Shown here one piece after another: positions 1 to 5,627 of a stretch of 10,193 nucleotides of DNA. Source of the DNA: JBDNIO01 sp041688215 (GTDB taxonomy: Bacteria > Pseudomonadota > Gammaproteobacteria > Nevskiales > Salinisphaeraceae). The translations under genes and the position numbers were made by a program. The notes below the pieces were generated by a model. The model was not told where the DNA came from. It did not search any database and saw only the letters and a program-made list of their open reading frames with translations. The stretch is taken from positions 1 to 10,193 of the forward strand of contig JBDNIO010000018.1 of assembly GCA_041688215.1 (NCBI GenBank). Direction: 5' to 3'. Position 1 is the first letter of the stretch; every line of letters begins with the position of its first letter.

Positions 1-2
1 AA

Positions 3-31
3 CCGTTCATCCCCACGTGCGTGGGGAACGC
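3..31 (-). repeat. Leader-distal variant CRISPR repeat
   Basis: This repeat is the farthest from the leader within the window. It differs from the others by one base (plus-strand C at position 4, so the handle would read ATGAACGG). Leader-distal repeats commonly degenerate, so it may be the terminal repeat. Only two bases lie beyond it, so whether the array ends here cannot be seen. Confidence 0.75.
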
Positions 32-185
32 GCCATGAACGCAGCACCCCAATTTAAAAACTACGGTTCATCCCCACGTGCGTGGGGAACGCACCAGCGC
101 AGCACTACGCGGCGAGCACTTTTTCGGTTCATCCCCACGTGCGTGGGGAACGCGCTGCAATTAGCCAAGCTGCTGCGAGAATGAA

Positions 186-214
186 TGGTTCATCCCCACG
201 TGCGTGGGGAACGC
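186..214 (-). repeat. Variant CRISPR repeat with terminal A instead of G
   Basis: This repeat has T at plus-strand position 186, where the other eight have C. In transcript sense its last base is A instead of G, so its crRNA handle would end CCA. In type I-E systems this last repeat base is known to be brought in with the new spacer as the last base of the PAM. The change may therefore record capture of the adjoining spacer (154-185) beside a PAM not ending in G. A plain point mutation is the alternative. Confidence 0.8.
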
Positions 215-519
215 ATCAGGTTGCGCTAAAGTCTCCACGAGATGGGCGGTTCATCCCCACGTGCGTGGGGAACGCGATTAATAAATGGACGAAATTAAAA
301 TTTTAGACGGTTCATCCCCACGTGCGTGGGGAACGCATAACATTTATTGCCATCAATATATCTTGATGCGGTTCATCCCCACGTGCGTGGGGAACGCGAC
401 ATGAGGCTGCAATCGATTGTCCATCACCGCGGTTCATCCCCACGTGCGTGGGGAACGCGCTGGCTGCTGTCAGGGCGGTATTGAATTACACGGTTCATCC
501 CCACGTGCGTGGGGAACGC

Positions 520-642
520 ACTTCCTCCAACCTTATGAAAAAACTGGCTTTTTAGAAGCGCTTATAATGTACCAAGCATTTTGGTTATTTTCTAGCCAAC
601 AAGAATAGTGAATCTGATTGTTAAAGAACGATGTTTTACGGC
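520..642 (-). promoter_or_regulatory. CRISPR leader
   Basis: These 123 bases separate the cas2 stop codon from the first (leader-proximal) repeat and are more AT-rich than the flanking genes. This is the expected place for the array leader, where Cas1-Cas2 dock and transcription into the array passes. It contains a boxA-like element at 619-630, a short dyad (AAGCGCTT at 556-563, flanked by TTA and TAA), and A/T runs at 538-543 and 549-553. I see no convincing sigma70 -35/-10 pair on the minus strand and no IHF consensus in the 60 bases next to the array. Array transcription may therefore begin inside or before cas2. Confidence 0.85.
619..630 (-). promoter_or_regulatory. boxA-like antitermination element in the leader
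   Basis: The minus strand reads CGTTCTTTAACA here, very close to the rRNA-leader boxA (TGCTCTTTAACA in E. coli), which binds NusB-NusE in the nascent RNA. It lies 13 bases after the cas2 stop and 99 bases before the first repeat, in the sense direction of the array. boxA elements upstream of CRISPR arrays that protect the long untranslated transcript from Rho have been reported in bacteria. The function here is inferred from sequence and position. Confidence 0.7.
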
Positions 643-939
643 TCATTCAGAGCGTGTTTTATTCGGCGGCAAGAAGGATACAAGTTTGAGGCCGTCAAAG
701 TCGACCGGAATGCGACGGTTATCGCCCAAGGTACGCAAATCGTAGCCCGATTCGTTGTTTGCGGACCAGGCCATTACGACGTTGCCGTCTTCGTAACCGG
801 CTTCCACATGTTTCCACAAAATTTCGCGCACGCGCTTGGACACAGTGCCCACATACACTCCCGCGCGGACTTCCAGTAGCCACAACGCCAGTCTGCCGCG
901 CAAGCGCGGCGGTACGTTTTCAGTGACGATGACCAGCAT
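643..939 (-). CDS. cas2: CRISPR-associated endoribonuclease Cas2, type I-E
   Basis: This is the structural partner of Cas1 in the spacer-integration complex: a Cas2 dimer bridges two Cas1 dimers and sets spacer length. The 98-residue protein carries the type I-E (YgbF-like) signature almost throughout: TENVPPRLRGRL near residues 6-17, WLLEVRAGVYVG at about 20-31, GNVVMAW in the middle, and NRR followed by VDFDGLKLVSFLP near the end. E. coli Cas2 is 94 residues, so it is full length. I chose the ATG at 937-939; a GTG one codon upstream (940-942) is an alternative. Its start overlaps the end of cas1 by 20 bases, so the two are probably translationally coupled. The stop codon sits 13 bases before the boxA of the leader. 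Confidence 0.97.
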   Translation of the reverse strand: MLVIVTENVPPRLRGRLALWLLEVRAGVYVGTVSKRVREILWKHVEAGYEDGNVVMAWSANNESGYDLRTLGDNRRIPVDFDGLKLVSFLPPNKTRSE

Positions 940-1831
940 CACCCAGCGGCTTTTCTTCCGGTATGGCGACCGGTACGGATTCCTTCGGCGGCTTGGGCGG
1001 TGTCAGGTCGCCCGCTAGTAAAACTTCTTCGATCATGGGAATAAGTTTGGAGAGCACTTTACTGCTGCGAAACACGTCGCGACAGGCGTGGCGCACTTCG
1101 CGCTCGGGATATTCGGGATTACGCTTCGCAACCTGGAAGGCTACCGGAACCACGGTATCGAATTTGTATACGTCGGCAATGTCATATACGAAGGATAACG
1201 GTTTGCCGGTGTGGATAAATCCCACCGCGGGCGCGTACCCGGCGGCCAGTATCGCGGCTTCGGAGATCCCGTAGAGACAGGCCGTGGCGGCGCTGATGCA
1301 CCGGTTCGGGGTGTCGCCACTGCCCCAGGCTTTGGGATTGTATTTGCGTCCGGCCCATTTAACGCCATAACGCTGGGCGATAGTTTTATACAAGCGCTTA
1401 ACCCGGGCGCCCTCGATCCCACGCAGTTGCTCCACGCTACGGCGTTGCGGCGGAGCTTCGCCAAAGCGCATCTCGTACATTTTTCGCACGACCTTTAAAC
1501 GCGCCTGATCATCCAATGCTAATTTGGCCTGATACAGCAACCGATCCGAGCGCGCCCCGCCCGGTTGTCCGCTGGCATAAACTCTAACACCGGCCTCGCC
1601 CACCCAGATCAGTAAACAACCAACACGGGCTGCCAATTCCACGGCCCGATGTGATACGCGGGTGCCGGGTTCCAGCATCAAACAGGCAACGCTGCCAATG
1701 GGAATATGCGTACGCACGCCGGTTTTGTCGATAACCACAAAGGCGCCGTCTTTCACGTCGATCTGCCCGTATTCGATAAACACCATCGACACGCGCTCCT
1801 TAATGGCGATGGGTTTGATTGGAGGAAGCAT
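920..1831 (-). CDS. cas1: CRISPR-associated endonuclease/integrase Cas1, type I-E
   Basis: Cas1 is the metal-dependent integrase that inserts protospacer DNA at the leader-repeat junction, working as a Cas1-Cas2 complex. The 303-residue protein (E. coli 305) is full length and resembles E. coli Cas1 from the start (KPIAIKERVSM) to the end (GDAGHR). The catalytic residues are present: E140 in RGIEGARVK, H207 in GFIHTGK, and D217 and D220 in YDIAD. The N-terminal beta domain (IDKTGVRTHIPIGSVACLML, about 34-53) and GQPGGARSD at 88-96 are also conserved. The ATG at 1829-1831 gives the expected N-terminus. It lies only 3 bases after the stop of the PIN toxin gene, without a clear ribosome binding site, so translation is probably coupled to that gene. 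Finding cas1 immediately behind a toxin gene instead of behind cas6e is the unusual point. Confidence 0.98.
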   Translation of the reverse strand: MLPPIKPIAIKERVSMVFIEYGQIDVKDGAFVVIDKTGVRTHIPIGSVACLMLEPGTRVSHRAVELAARVGCLLIWVGEAGVRVYASGQPGGARSDRLLYQAKLALDDQARLKVVRKMYEMRFGEAPPQRRSVEQLRGIEGARVKRLYKTIAQRYGVKWAGRKYNPKAWGSGDTPNRCISAATACLYGISEAAILAAGYAPAVGFIHTGKPLSFVYDIADVYKFDTVVPVAFQVAKRNPEYPEREVRHACRDVFRSSKVLSKLIPMIEEVLLAGDLTPPKPPKESVPVAIPEEKPLGDAGHRH

Positions 1832-1834
1832 GGG

Positions 1835-2251
1835 TTACGGCCAATTGCGTAAATGTTGCGTGCCACCCGCCATTCGCGCCTTGCGTAGATAGGGTGCGTC
1901 CGTACTCACCAGCAAACCACCCGATACCAGCGCTGTGGCGTGGTACGCCGCGTCGTAGAATGTCACACCAAACTCATGGACTAAATCGAGGGCTGTCCGG
2001 CACCAATGCGAATTGGAATCCACGACGGATAGATTAAGATTGCACAGCTCCAGCATTTGATCTTCCGCTTGATGCGAGAACTTAATAGACAAAATGTTGC
2101 CCACTTCAAACAACCAGAGTGCAGGCACACAAATATCAACATCGCCGTTTAAATAAGCGTCTCGAAGGCTGCGTGCCTGTGGCACATACTCCTCACGCTC
2201 TGGCGGCAGAACCCACTTGAGTATTACCGAAGCATCCGGTACGACTAACAT
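1835..2251 (-). CDS. PIN-domain toxin, VapC-like
   Basis: This is probably the ribonuclease toxin of a type II toxin-antitoxin pair. PIN (VapC) toxins cut RNA, often tRNA or rRNA, and are held inactive by the partner antitoxin. The 138-residue protein has the standard PIN length and its four acidic positions: D6 in VVPDASV at the N-terminus, E49 in LWLFEVGN, D100 in FYDAAYHATAL, and D118 in VSTDAPYLRKA near the C-terminus. It should therefore be catalytically competent. Its ATG shares one base with the TGA stop of the antitoxin gene (TGATG), a classic coupled arrangement. Only 3 bases separate its stop from cas1. It is in the same direction as the cas genes and sits between cas6e and cas1, where type I-E operons normally have nothing. 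The RNA target cannot be read from the sequence, and I give no subfamily name. Confidence 0.88.
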   Translation of the reverse strand: MLVVPDASVILKWVLPPEREEYVPQARSLRDAYLNGDVDICVPALWLFEVGNILSIKFSHQAEDQMLELCNLNLSVVDSNSHWCRTALDLVHEFGVTFYDAAYHATALVSGGLLVSTDAPYLRKARMAGGTQHLRNWP

Positions 2252-2478
2252 CAGATATGGCTGTCACGGTCTGCGCGCACCCATTGCTCTGCCGAACCTT
2301 CATAAGGCGGCAAGGTTTTGCTAAGCGCATCCATTCTTTGTGCCGCTTGCCTGCGCTTTTCCATCCGGCGCTGTTCGGCAAGCGCCTGATTAACTACCCT
2401 GCTACGTTCACCTTTGGGCACCGCGCTTAAATGCTGCCAGTTATCGTCGCTGATGATGATATTGACTCGTTGGCTCAT
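2251..2478 (-). CDS. Ribbon-helix-helix antitoxin, VapB/CopG-like
   Basis: This is the probable antitoxin of the following PIN gene. The 75-residue protein begins with a short beta strand (RVNIIIS, about residues 4-10) and two helices ending in ERSRVVNQALAEQ, the pattern of a ribbon-helix-helix DNA-binding domain. A charged, Arg-rich helix (RRMEKRRQAAQRMD) follows, then a tail with PPYEG that would wrap the toxin. Such proteins dimerise, neutralise the toxin and repress their own promoter. I start at the ATG at 2476-2478, immediately before the RHH strand. A GTG nine codons upstream (2503-2505) is possible but would put the start inside the inverted repeat at 2485-2506. Neither start has a strong ribosome binding site. 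The gene begins 41 bases after the cas6e stop and overlaps the toxin start by one base. Confidence 0.82.
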   Translation of the reverse strand: MSQRVNIIISDDNWQHLSAVPKGERSRVVNQALAEQRRMEKRRQAAQRMDALSKTLPPYEGSAEQWVRADRDSHI

Positions 2479-2484
2479 AGTTAG

Positions 2485-2506
2485 AGTGTGTAATTGGTTA
2501 CACACT
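2485..2506. promoter_or_regulatory. Perfect inverted repeat, candidate antitoxin operator
   Basis: The 9-base arms AGTGTGTAA (2485-2493) and TTACACACT (2498-2506) are perfectly complementary around the 4-base centre TTGG. The element lies between the cas6e stop and the antitoxin ATG, just downstream of a candidate -10 box. That is where a ribbon-helix-helix antitoxin would bind to repress its own operon. There is no T-run beside it and the arms are AT-rich, so it is not a good terminator. Confidence 0.6.
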
Positions 2507-2507
2507 T

Positions 2508-2536
2508 AGCATAAGGCCGTTAAGCGGGCCGTACAA
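2508..2536 (-). promoter_or_regulatory. Candidate sigma70 promoter for the toxin-antitoxin genes and cas1-cas2
   Basis: On the minus strand TTGTAC (2531-2536) and TATGCT (2508-2513) are separated by 17 bases. The match to TTGACA and TATAAT is moderate (3/6 and 4/6). Its strength is mainly positional: the -35 is inside the end of cas6e, and transcription would start within the inverted repeat at 2485-2506, ideal for autorepression. Inferred, not established. Confidence 0.35.
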
Positions 2537-3191
2537 GTAGTAGGCCGCAGCCGAAGCTCTTTGAAGGGCCAACGCCATTACATAACGCATCACGTAAACG
2601 CTCGGAATCAGTTACTTCCAGCATGCCTCGCATGTCCAAGCTACTAAAGCGTATCGGTTTTCCGCCGCCGCGTGGGATACGGTGCTGGCGATAACTGTCC
2701 GCGTTGAATGTTTTATCAATCAAACGAAATCCCAAACCCTCTGCACGAGCCCCAAGCCAGTTGAAAGCAGCCTGATGTTCTAACTCGCGCGCGTCTAAAT
2801 CGCCACTTTGTTTATGTTTTAAATCCATCACCACATCGTGGCGTTGCTGACGGCCATCAGCAGTGCGGCTGCGTTTTACCGGATTGGCACGCAAATCAAA
2901 GTGCAGACGCATACCGGGCCGCAGGGCGGGCTTAAAGGGCTTGCTATCCACCTGAAAATAGCCTTGCGCATCGTCGGGCTTATCATCCGATAGCAGATAA
3001 AACGTCGGCCAGGTCGCGTTATCCATTGCGCGGTAAATAAACGGTCGGATTTTGTCCCGGTCAGCACCTTCGCCTGTGCTGAATAGCCCCCACAGCAATT
3101 GATGCGGCAGGTATTGGTCGCCCTTGACCAGACGGCCCAGTTGCGCCGCGCTTACCCGATCAGAATCCAGTTTTACCCGACTGAAAAACAT
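2520..3191 (-). CDS. cas6e: CRISPR RNA endoribonuclease Cas6e (CasE/Cse3)
   Basis: This enzyme cleaves the array transcript at the 3' base of each repeat hairpin and stays bound to the crRNA 3' hairpin as a Cascade subunit. The protein is 223 residues. The N-terminus MFFSRVKL resembles E. coli CasE (MYLSKV). The catalytic histidine is H30 in YLPHQLLWGLF (equivalent to H20 in E. coli), with Y27 three residues before it. LRANPVKR in the middle and the glycine-rich RNA-binding loop GVGPSKSFGCGLL at about 206-218 are conserved. The frame is open further upstream, but the ATG at 3189-3191 is preferred: it has a strong ribosome binding site (GGGAGGTG at 3197-3204) and matches the family N-terminus. 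Only 2 bases separate it from the cas5e stop. It is followed by the toxin-antitoxin module instead of cas1. Confidence 0.96.
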   Translation of the reverse strand: MFFSRVKLDSDRVSAAQLGRLVKGDQYLPHQLLWGLFSTGEGADRDKIRPFIYRAMDNATWPTFYLLSDDKPDDAQGYFQVDSKPFKPALRPGMRLHFDLRANPVKRSRTADGRQQRHDVVMDLKHKQSGDLDARELEHQAAFNWLGARAEGLGFRLIDKTFNADSYRQHRIPRGGGKPIRFSSLDMRGMLEVTDSERLRDALCNGVGPSKSFGCGLLLVRPA

Positions 3192-3193
3192 GC

Positions 3194-3955
3194 TCACACC
3201 TCCCGTGTTACCGGCGCGAAGTGCTCTTCGCGCGAGGTGAACTGCCAACGGCTGCGGCTTAATGGGCGGTCGCGGCGGGTAACGGTTTGCAGTGCTTGCA
3301 CCGGCGCATCCGATTCACCTTCCCAGTAAAAATTGTCTTGCCCTATTGTGTTCCCTCTGGCGTTATCCAACTGGTCCATCACGGCTTGCTCCAATTGCAG
3401 CATTGCTTCCGACCGCCGAGACTGCAAATCACGGATAGCTTGCAGACAATCCGGCGCATCGACCAGCATCGGCGCAAAAGGCAATGCCGGCACACAACTT
3501 TTGCGGCCAAGATAGGGAACAAACGACGGACGTATTAGCGCGCCCCGGATGCTGGTTAGTGAATAGGGTGAGTCGCTCTGCGCCTGCCAAAGACATACGT
3601 CATACAAGGCATCGCAACGGTAATCTCTTTGCGAGAGCACGGTGCCGATTTTTGTCGCCCGCAATTCGTCCGCGCGGCTGCGGTAATGTTCGCCTTTGGT
3701 CGCGTGCGGTGTTTGTATGGTGTGGTAATCGCGCAGCAGTTGCCCGGTAGACCACGCGTACACGGCCAATCCCAGTGCTTCGTCTAGTTGTCTGTGGTTA
3801 TCCTCCTGCTCACGCCGCAAGCCGAAGGCCCCGGCCACCAGACCCAACACCGCAGAACGTGTGGGGTGGTCATTGCTTGGCCGGGTACCACCGACGGCGA
3901 TATCGCCCCAGGACACCAATGGCCCGTATAACCGGAATACCAGATATTCAGCCAT
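3194..3955 (-). CDS. cas5e: Cascade subunit Cas5e (CasD)
   Basis: Cas5e is the RAMP-fold subunit that holds the 8-nt 5' handle of the crRNA and contacts Cse1 at the foot of Cascade. The 253-residue protein (E. coli CasD 224) opens with the Cas5 pattern LVFRLYGPLVSWGDIAVGG. Then come RPSNDHPTRSAVLGLVAGAFG at about 25-45, the central DYHTIQTP with a TKIGTVLSQRDYRCDA segment, and a C-terminal RRDRPLSRSRWQFTSRE typical of type I-E Cas5. The start is the ATG at 3953-3955, with AGGAA (3965-3969) 9 bases upstream inside the end of cas7e. The gap to the cas7e stop is 6 bases. It is somewhat longer than the E. coli protein, through both internal segments and its tail. Confidence 0.96.
   Translation of the reverse strand: MAEYLVFRLYGPLVSWGDIAVGGTRPSNDHPTRSAVLGLVAGAFGLRREQEDNHRQLDEALGLAVYAWSTGQLLRDYHTIQTPHATKGEHYRSRADELRATKIGTVLSQRDYRCDALYDVCLWQAQSDSPYSLTSIRGALIRPSFVPYLGRKSCVPALPFAPMLVDAPDCLQAIRDLQSRRSEAMLQLEQAVMDQLDNARGNTIGQDNFYWEGESDAPVQALQTVTRRDRPLSRSRWQFTSREEHFAPVTREV
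3197..3204 (-). promoter_or_regulatory. Ribosome binding site of cas6e
   Basis: The minus strand reads GGGAGGTG, a strong Shine-Dalgarno match ending 5 bases before the ATG at 3191. It lies inside the last codons of cas5e and decides the cas6e start against upstream in-frame starts. Confidence 0.75.
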
Positions 3956-3961
3956 GGCAAA

Positions 3962-5041
3962 CTATTCCTGCACGAATGCGATGATTTCTTTCAGCGAGCC
4001 TTGCCCGGCTTCCACGTTCATTATCTTGTGGGCATCCGAGCAGCCATCGTAGGCAGCGTCCATGCGCTGGCGCATATCTTCTAGTTTGTCGATGGCCGAG
4101 CGCGCCAGGTCTTTCCCGTAAATCGGTTTCAAGAATGCCACGGACAAGGAACGCGGTTGCTGGTCGCCGGTTTCGGCCAGAATGTAGCTGGCGCGCACGC
4201 GCGAACCAAAACTATTCTGTTTACCACTCGGGGCTACCTCGGCGATGGCTTTTACCAATCCGGCCAGGGTTTGCTTGGCCAGCGCCTCGTCGGCGGACAG
4301 GTTTTCGGTAAGCAGGCTGCGGTCGACGCAGACATACATATAGAAAAGTCCTGCGCCAAATTCAGTTTCACCGATATGCGCCGCGCCGCGGTCTGTCTGG
4401 CCATCATTAAGGTCATCCACGGCGGTGAAATAGTCATTTTCTACTGCAACCTTGTGCACGGTTATAGCGTGGGCGACTTGCGCGGCTGCCTCGGTGTTGA
4501 AACGCGGCACGTCGGCAAGCATACGCCCGAACAGGGCAATATCCGCCGCGCTGTGTTTTTTACGCAGTATTTTCAACTCATCTTGTTCCGGCCCACTGCC
4601 GCGCTCGGCCATTTTTTTAATCAGGCTGTCGATGGCCTGTTCTTCTTCGGGGCTAAAGTGTGCGAGTTGTTCAATCTCCAACTCAGGCATATCACTCAGG
4701 GCCTCTTCGTCATCGGCCTTCGCGGCCTTACCTTTCTTCAGCGCACCGAATTCGTCGGCAATCATCTTAGCCCAGTCTTTGGCATCGGACTCTTTCGTCC
4801 CTGCCGCAACCAGTTCCTTGTAGATATGCACACCCATTTTTTTGGTGCGCGTACCGATATGGCCGTCCAAGCCTTGCTTGAATTCATCTGACGTGCGCCA
4901 AGCGCGCTTCAAGCTCTGGGAGGAAATACGCAGGCGATTCGCGCCGCCCATCATGGCGGTTTTCGGCCGCCCGAGATCATCCCGGTTCACGTTAGAGGGC
5001 GGATAAGCGGTAAGTACATGTAGTTGCAAAAAGCGTTTCAT
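3962..5041 (-). CDS. cas7e: Cascade backbone subunit Cas7e (CasC/Cse4)
   Basis: Six copies of Cas7e form the helical backbone of Cascade along the crRNA spacer. The 359-residue protein matches E. coli CasC (363) in length. It carries the HVLTAYPPSNVNRDD motif at residues 8-22, RLRISSQSLKRAWR at 36-49, ALFGRM, AHAITVHKV with ENDYFTAVDDL in the centre, and AAHIGETEFGAGLFY after that. A Lys/Glu/Asp-rich stretch around residues 100-125 (KKGKAAKADDEE) is probably the variable helical part. The reading frame extends five codons upstream to ATG and TTG codons, but the ATG at 5039-5041 is better: it matches the family N-terminus and has GGAGAC 4 to 6 bases upstream. There are 34 bases between the cse2 stop and this start, the widest gap among the interference genes. 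Confidence 0.97.
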   Translation of the reverse strand: MKRFLQLHVLTAYPPSNVNRDDLGRPKTAMMGGANRLRISSQSLKRAWRTSDEFKQGLDGHIGTRTKKMGVHIYKELVAAGTKESDAKDWAKMIADEFGALKKGKAAKADDEEALSDMPELEIEQLAHFSPEEEQAIDSLIKKMAERGSGPEQDELKILRKKHSAADIALFGRMLADVPRFNTEAAAQVAHAITVHKVAVENDYFTAVDDLNDGQTDRGAAHIGETEFGAGLFYMYVCVDRSLLTENLSADEALAKQTLAGLVKAIAEVAPSGKQNSFGSRVRASYILAETGDQQPRSLSVAFLKPIYGKDLARSAIDKLEDMRQRMDAAYDGCSDAHKIMNVEAGQGSLKEIIAFVQE

Positions 5042-5045
5042 TATT

Positions 5046-5051
5046 GTCTCC
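5046..5051 (-). promoter_or_regulatory. Ribosome binding site of cas7e
   Basis: GGAGAC on the minus strand, properly spaced from the ATG at 5041. It fixes the cas7e start. cas7e needs six copies per complex, so efficient translation is expected. Confidence 0.65.
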
Positions 5052-5075
5052 ATCAATCAATAGTTTCGAGTTGTT

Positions 5076-5618
5076 TCAGGCCGATTTGGCGTAATAGTCG
5101 TAGGCCCATTGGCGGCGGGTACGGTCGTTCCAATACCAGACGTCGCCGGCCAGCGCGTAGATATCCGTTTTGTGATTCATCAGCGCTAACGTACGCCGCA
5201 ACATGGGGTACAGAGCTTCCAGGTTGTCAGCTTGCAGCAAACGGCGGAACCGCAATTCGCTGACGCAGGCACCGTCGCTTTTCTTTTTGCCCTGCGCCAT
5301 CAACACGGCGGTGGAGTGGCGGTATTTATCCCGAATCGGCTCGTGATGCTTTACCTGCGCGAGCAGGCCGGCGATAACCGCAACGCGTAGCCGCCCCCGG
5401 TCAGAATGCAGATACAGCCGGGTTTGATTCTGCTCGCCCGCCGCTACTTGCAGATTATGCAGTAGGCGATGCACGCCAGGCACCAGAACCAAACTGGTCA
5501 AGTCACCCGCGCGCCGAAGCTGGGCACGGGTTTGCCTGTCGTCGTCATTCAGCGCACGCTGAAAATCGTAGATGGCCTTACCCAAAGGGGTGTCGGGCGC
5601 AAATAATTTTTCTGCCAT
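5076..5618 (-). CDS. cse2: Cascade small subunit Cse2 (CasB)
   Basis: Cse2 forms a dimer in the belly of Cascade and stabilises the target R-loop and displaced strand. The 180-residue, mostly helical, Arg-rich protein shows the family marks: RAQLRRAGD at about 31-39, VSELRFRRLLQADN in the second half, and the C-terminal RTRRQWAYDYY. E. coli CasB is shorter (about 160 residues). The start is the ATG at 5616-5618, with AGGAG (5625-5629) overlapping the stop codon of cse1 six bases upstream. Translation of the two genes is therefore likely coupled. Identification rests on these motifs plus position between cse1 and cas7e. Confidence 0.95.
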   Translation of the reverse strand: MAEKLFAPDTPLGKAIYDFQRALNDDDRQTRAQLRRAGDLTSLVLVPGVHRLLHNLQVAAGEQNQTRLYLHSDRGRLRVAVIAGLLAQVKHHEPIRDKYRHSTAVLMAQGKKKSDGACVSELRFRRLLQADNLEALYPMLRRTLALMNHKTDIYALAGDVWYWNDRTRRQWAYDYYAKSA

Positions 5619-5627
5619 GGTGGGCTC

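Larger units (their letters stand above)
3..519 (-). CRISPR. Type I-E CRISPR array, 9 repeats and 8 spacers
   Basis: Nine 29-bp repeats start at 3, 64, 125, 186, 247, 308, 369, 430 and 491, separated by eight spacers of exactly 32 bp (32-63, 93-124, 154-185, 215-246, 276-307, 337-368, 398-429, 459-490). On the minus strand each repeat begins GCGTTCCCC, holds the inverted repeat CCCCACG/CGTGGGG, and ends with the eight bases ATGAACCG. That is the type I-E layout: Cas6e cuts after the hairpin and leaves the last eight bases as the 5' handle of the crRNA. Orientation follows from this repeat and from the leader and cas genes at the right side, so the newest spacer is 459-490. Repeats are identical except for one base in the repeat at 3-31 (position 4) and one in the repeat at 186-214 (position 186). 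The array may continue left of base 1. I could not assign a target to any spacer. Confidence 0.98.

Noticed and set aside
563..568. Perfect TATAAT on the plus strand in the leader
   Set aside because: No -35 at usual spacing and it points away from the array, toward cas2 antisense. Not enough to call a promoter.
82..608. Open reading frames over the CRISPR array giving repeated peptides such as VHPHVRGER and GSSPRAWGT
   Set aside because: They are translations of the CRISPR repeats and spacers, a well-known annotation artefact, not genes.
577..618. GTTGGCTAG and AATCAG in the leader as integrase-anchoring or IHF sites
   Set aside because: The resemblance to E. coli leader elements is short and incomplete; the IHF consensus fails at its TTR end and the distance from the repeat is wrong.
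2485..2506. Inverted repeat after cas6e as a transcription terminator
   Set aside because: The stem is AT-rich and not followed by a T-run on either strand. An operator role fits better.
4157..4891. A 244-codon plus-strand open frame
   Set aside because: It lies wholly antisense to cas7e, whose protein is clearly recognisable. It has no recognisable motif and is a shadow frame.
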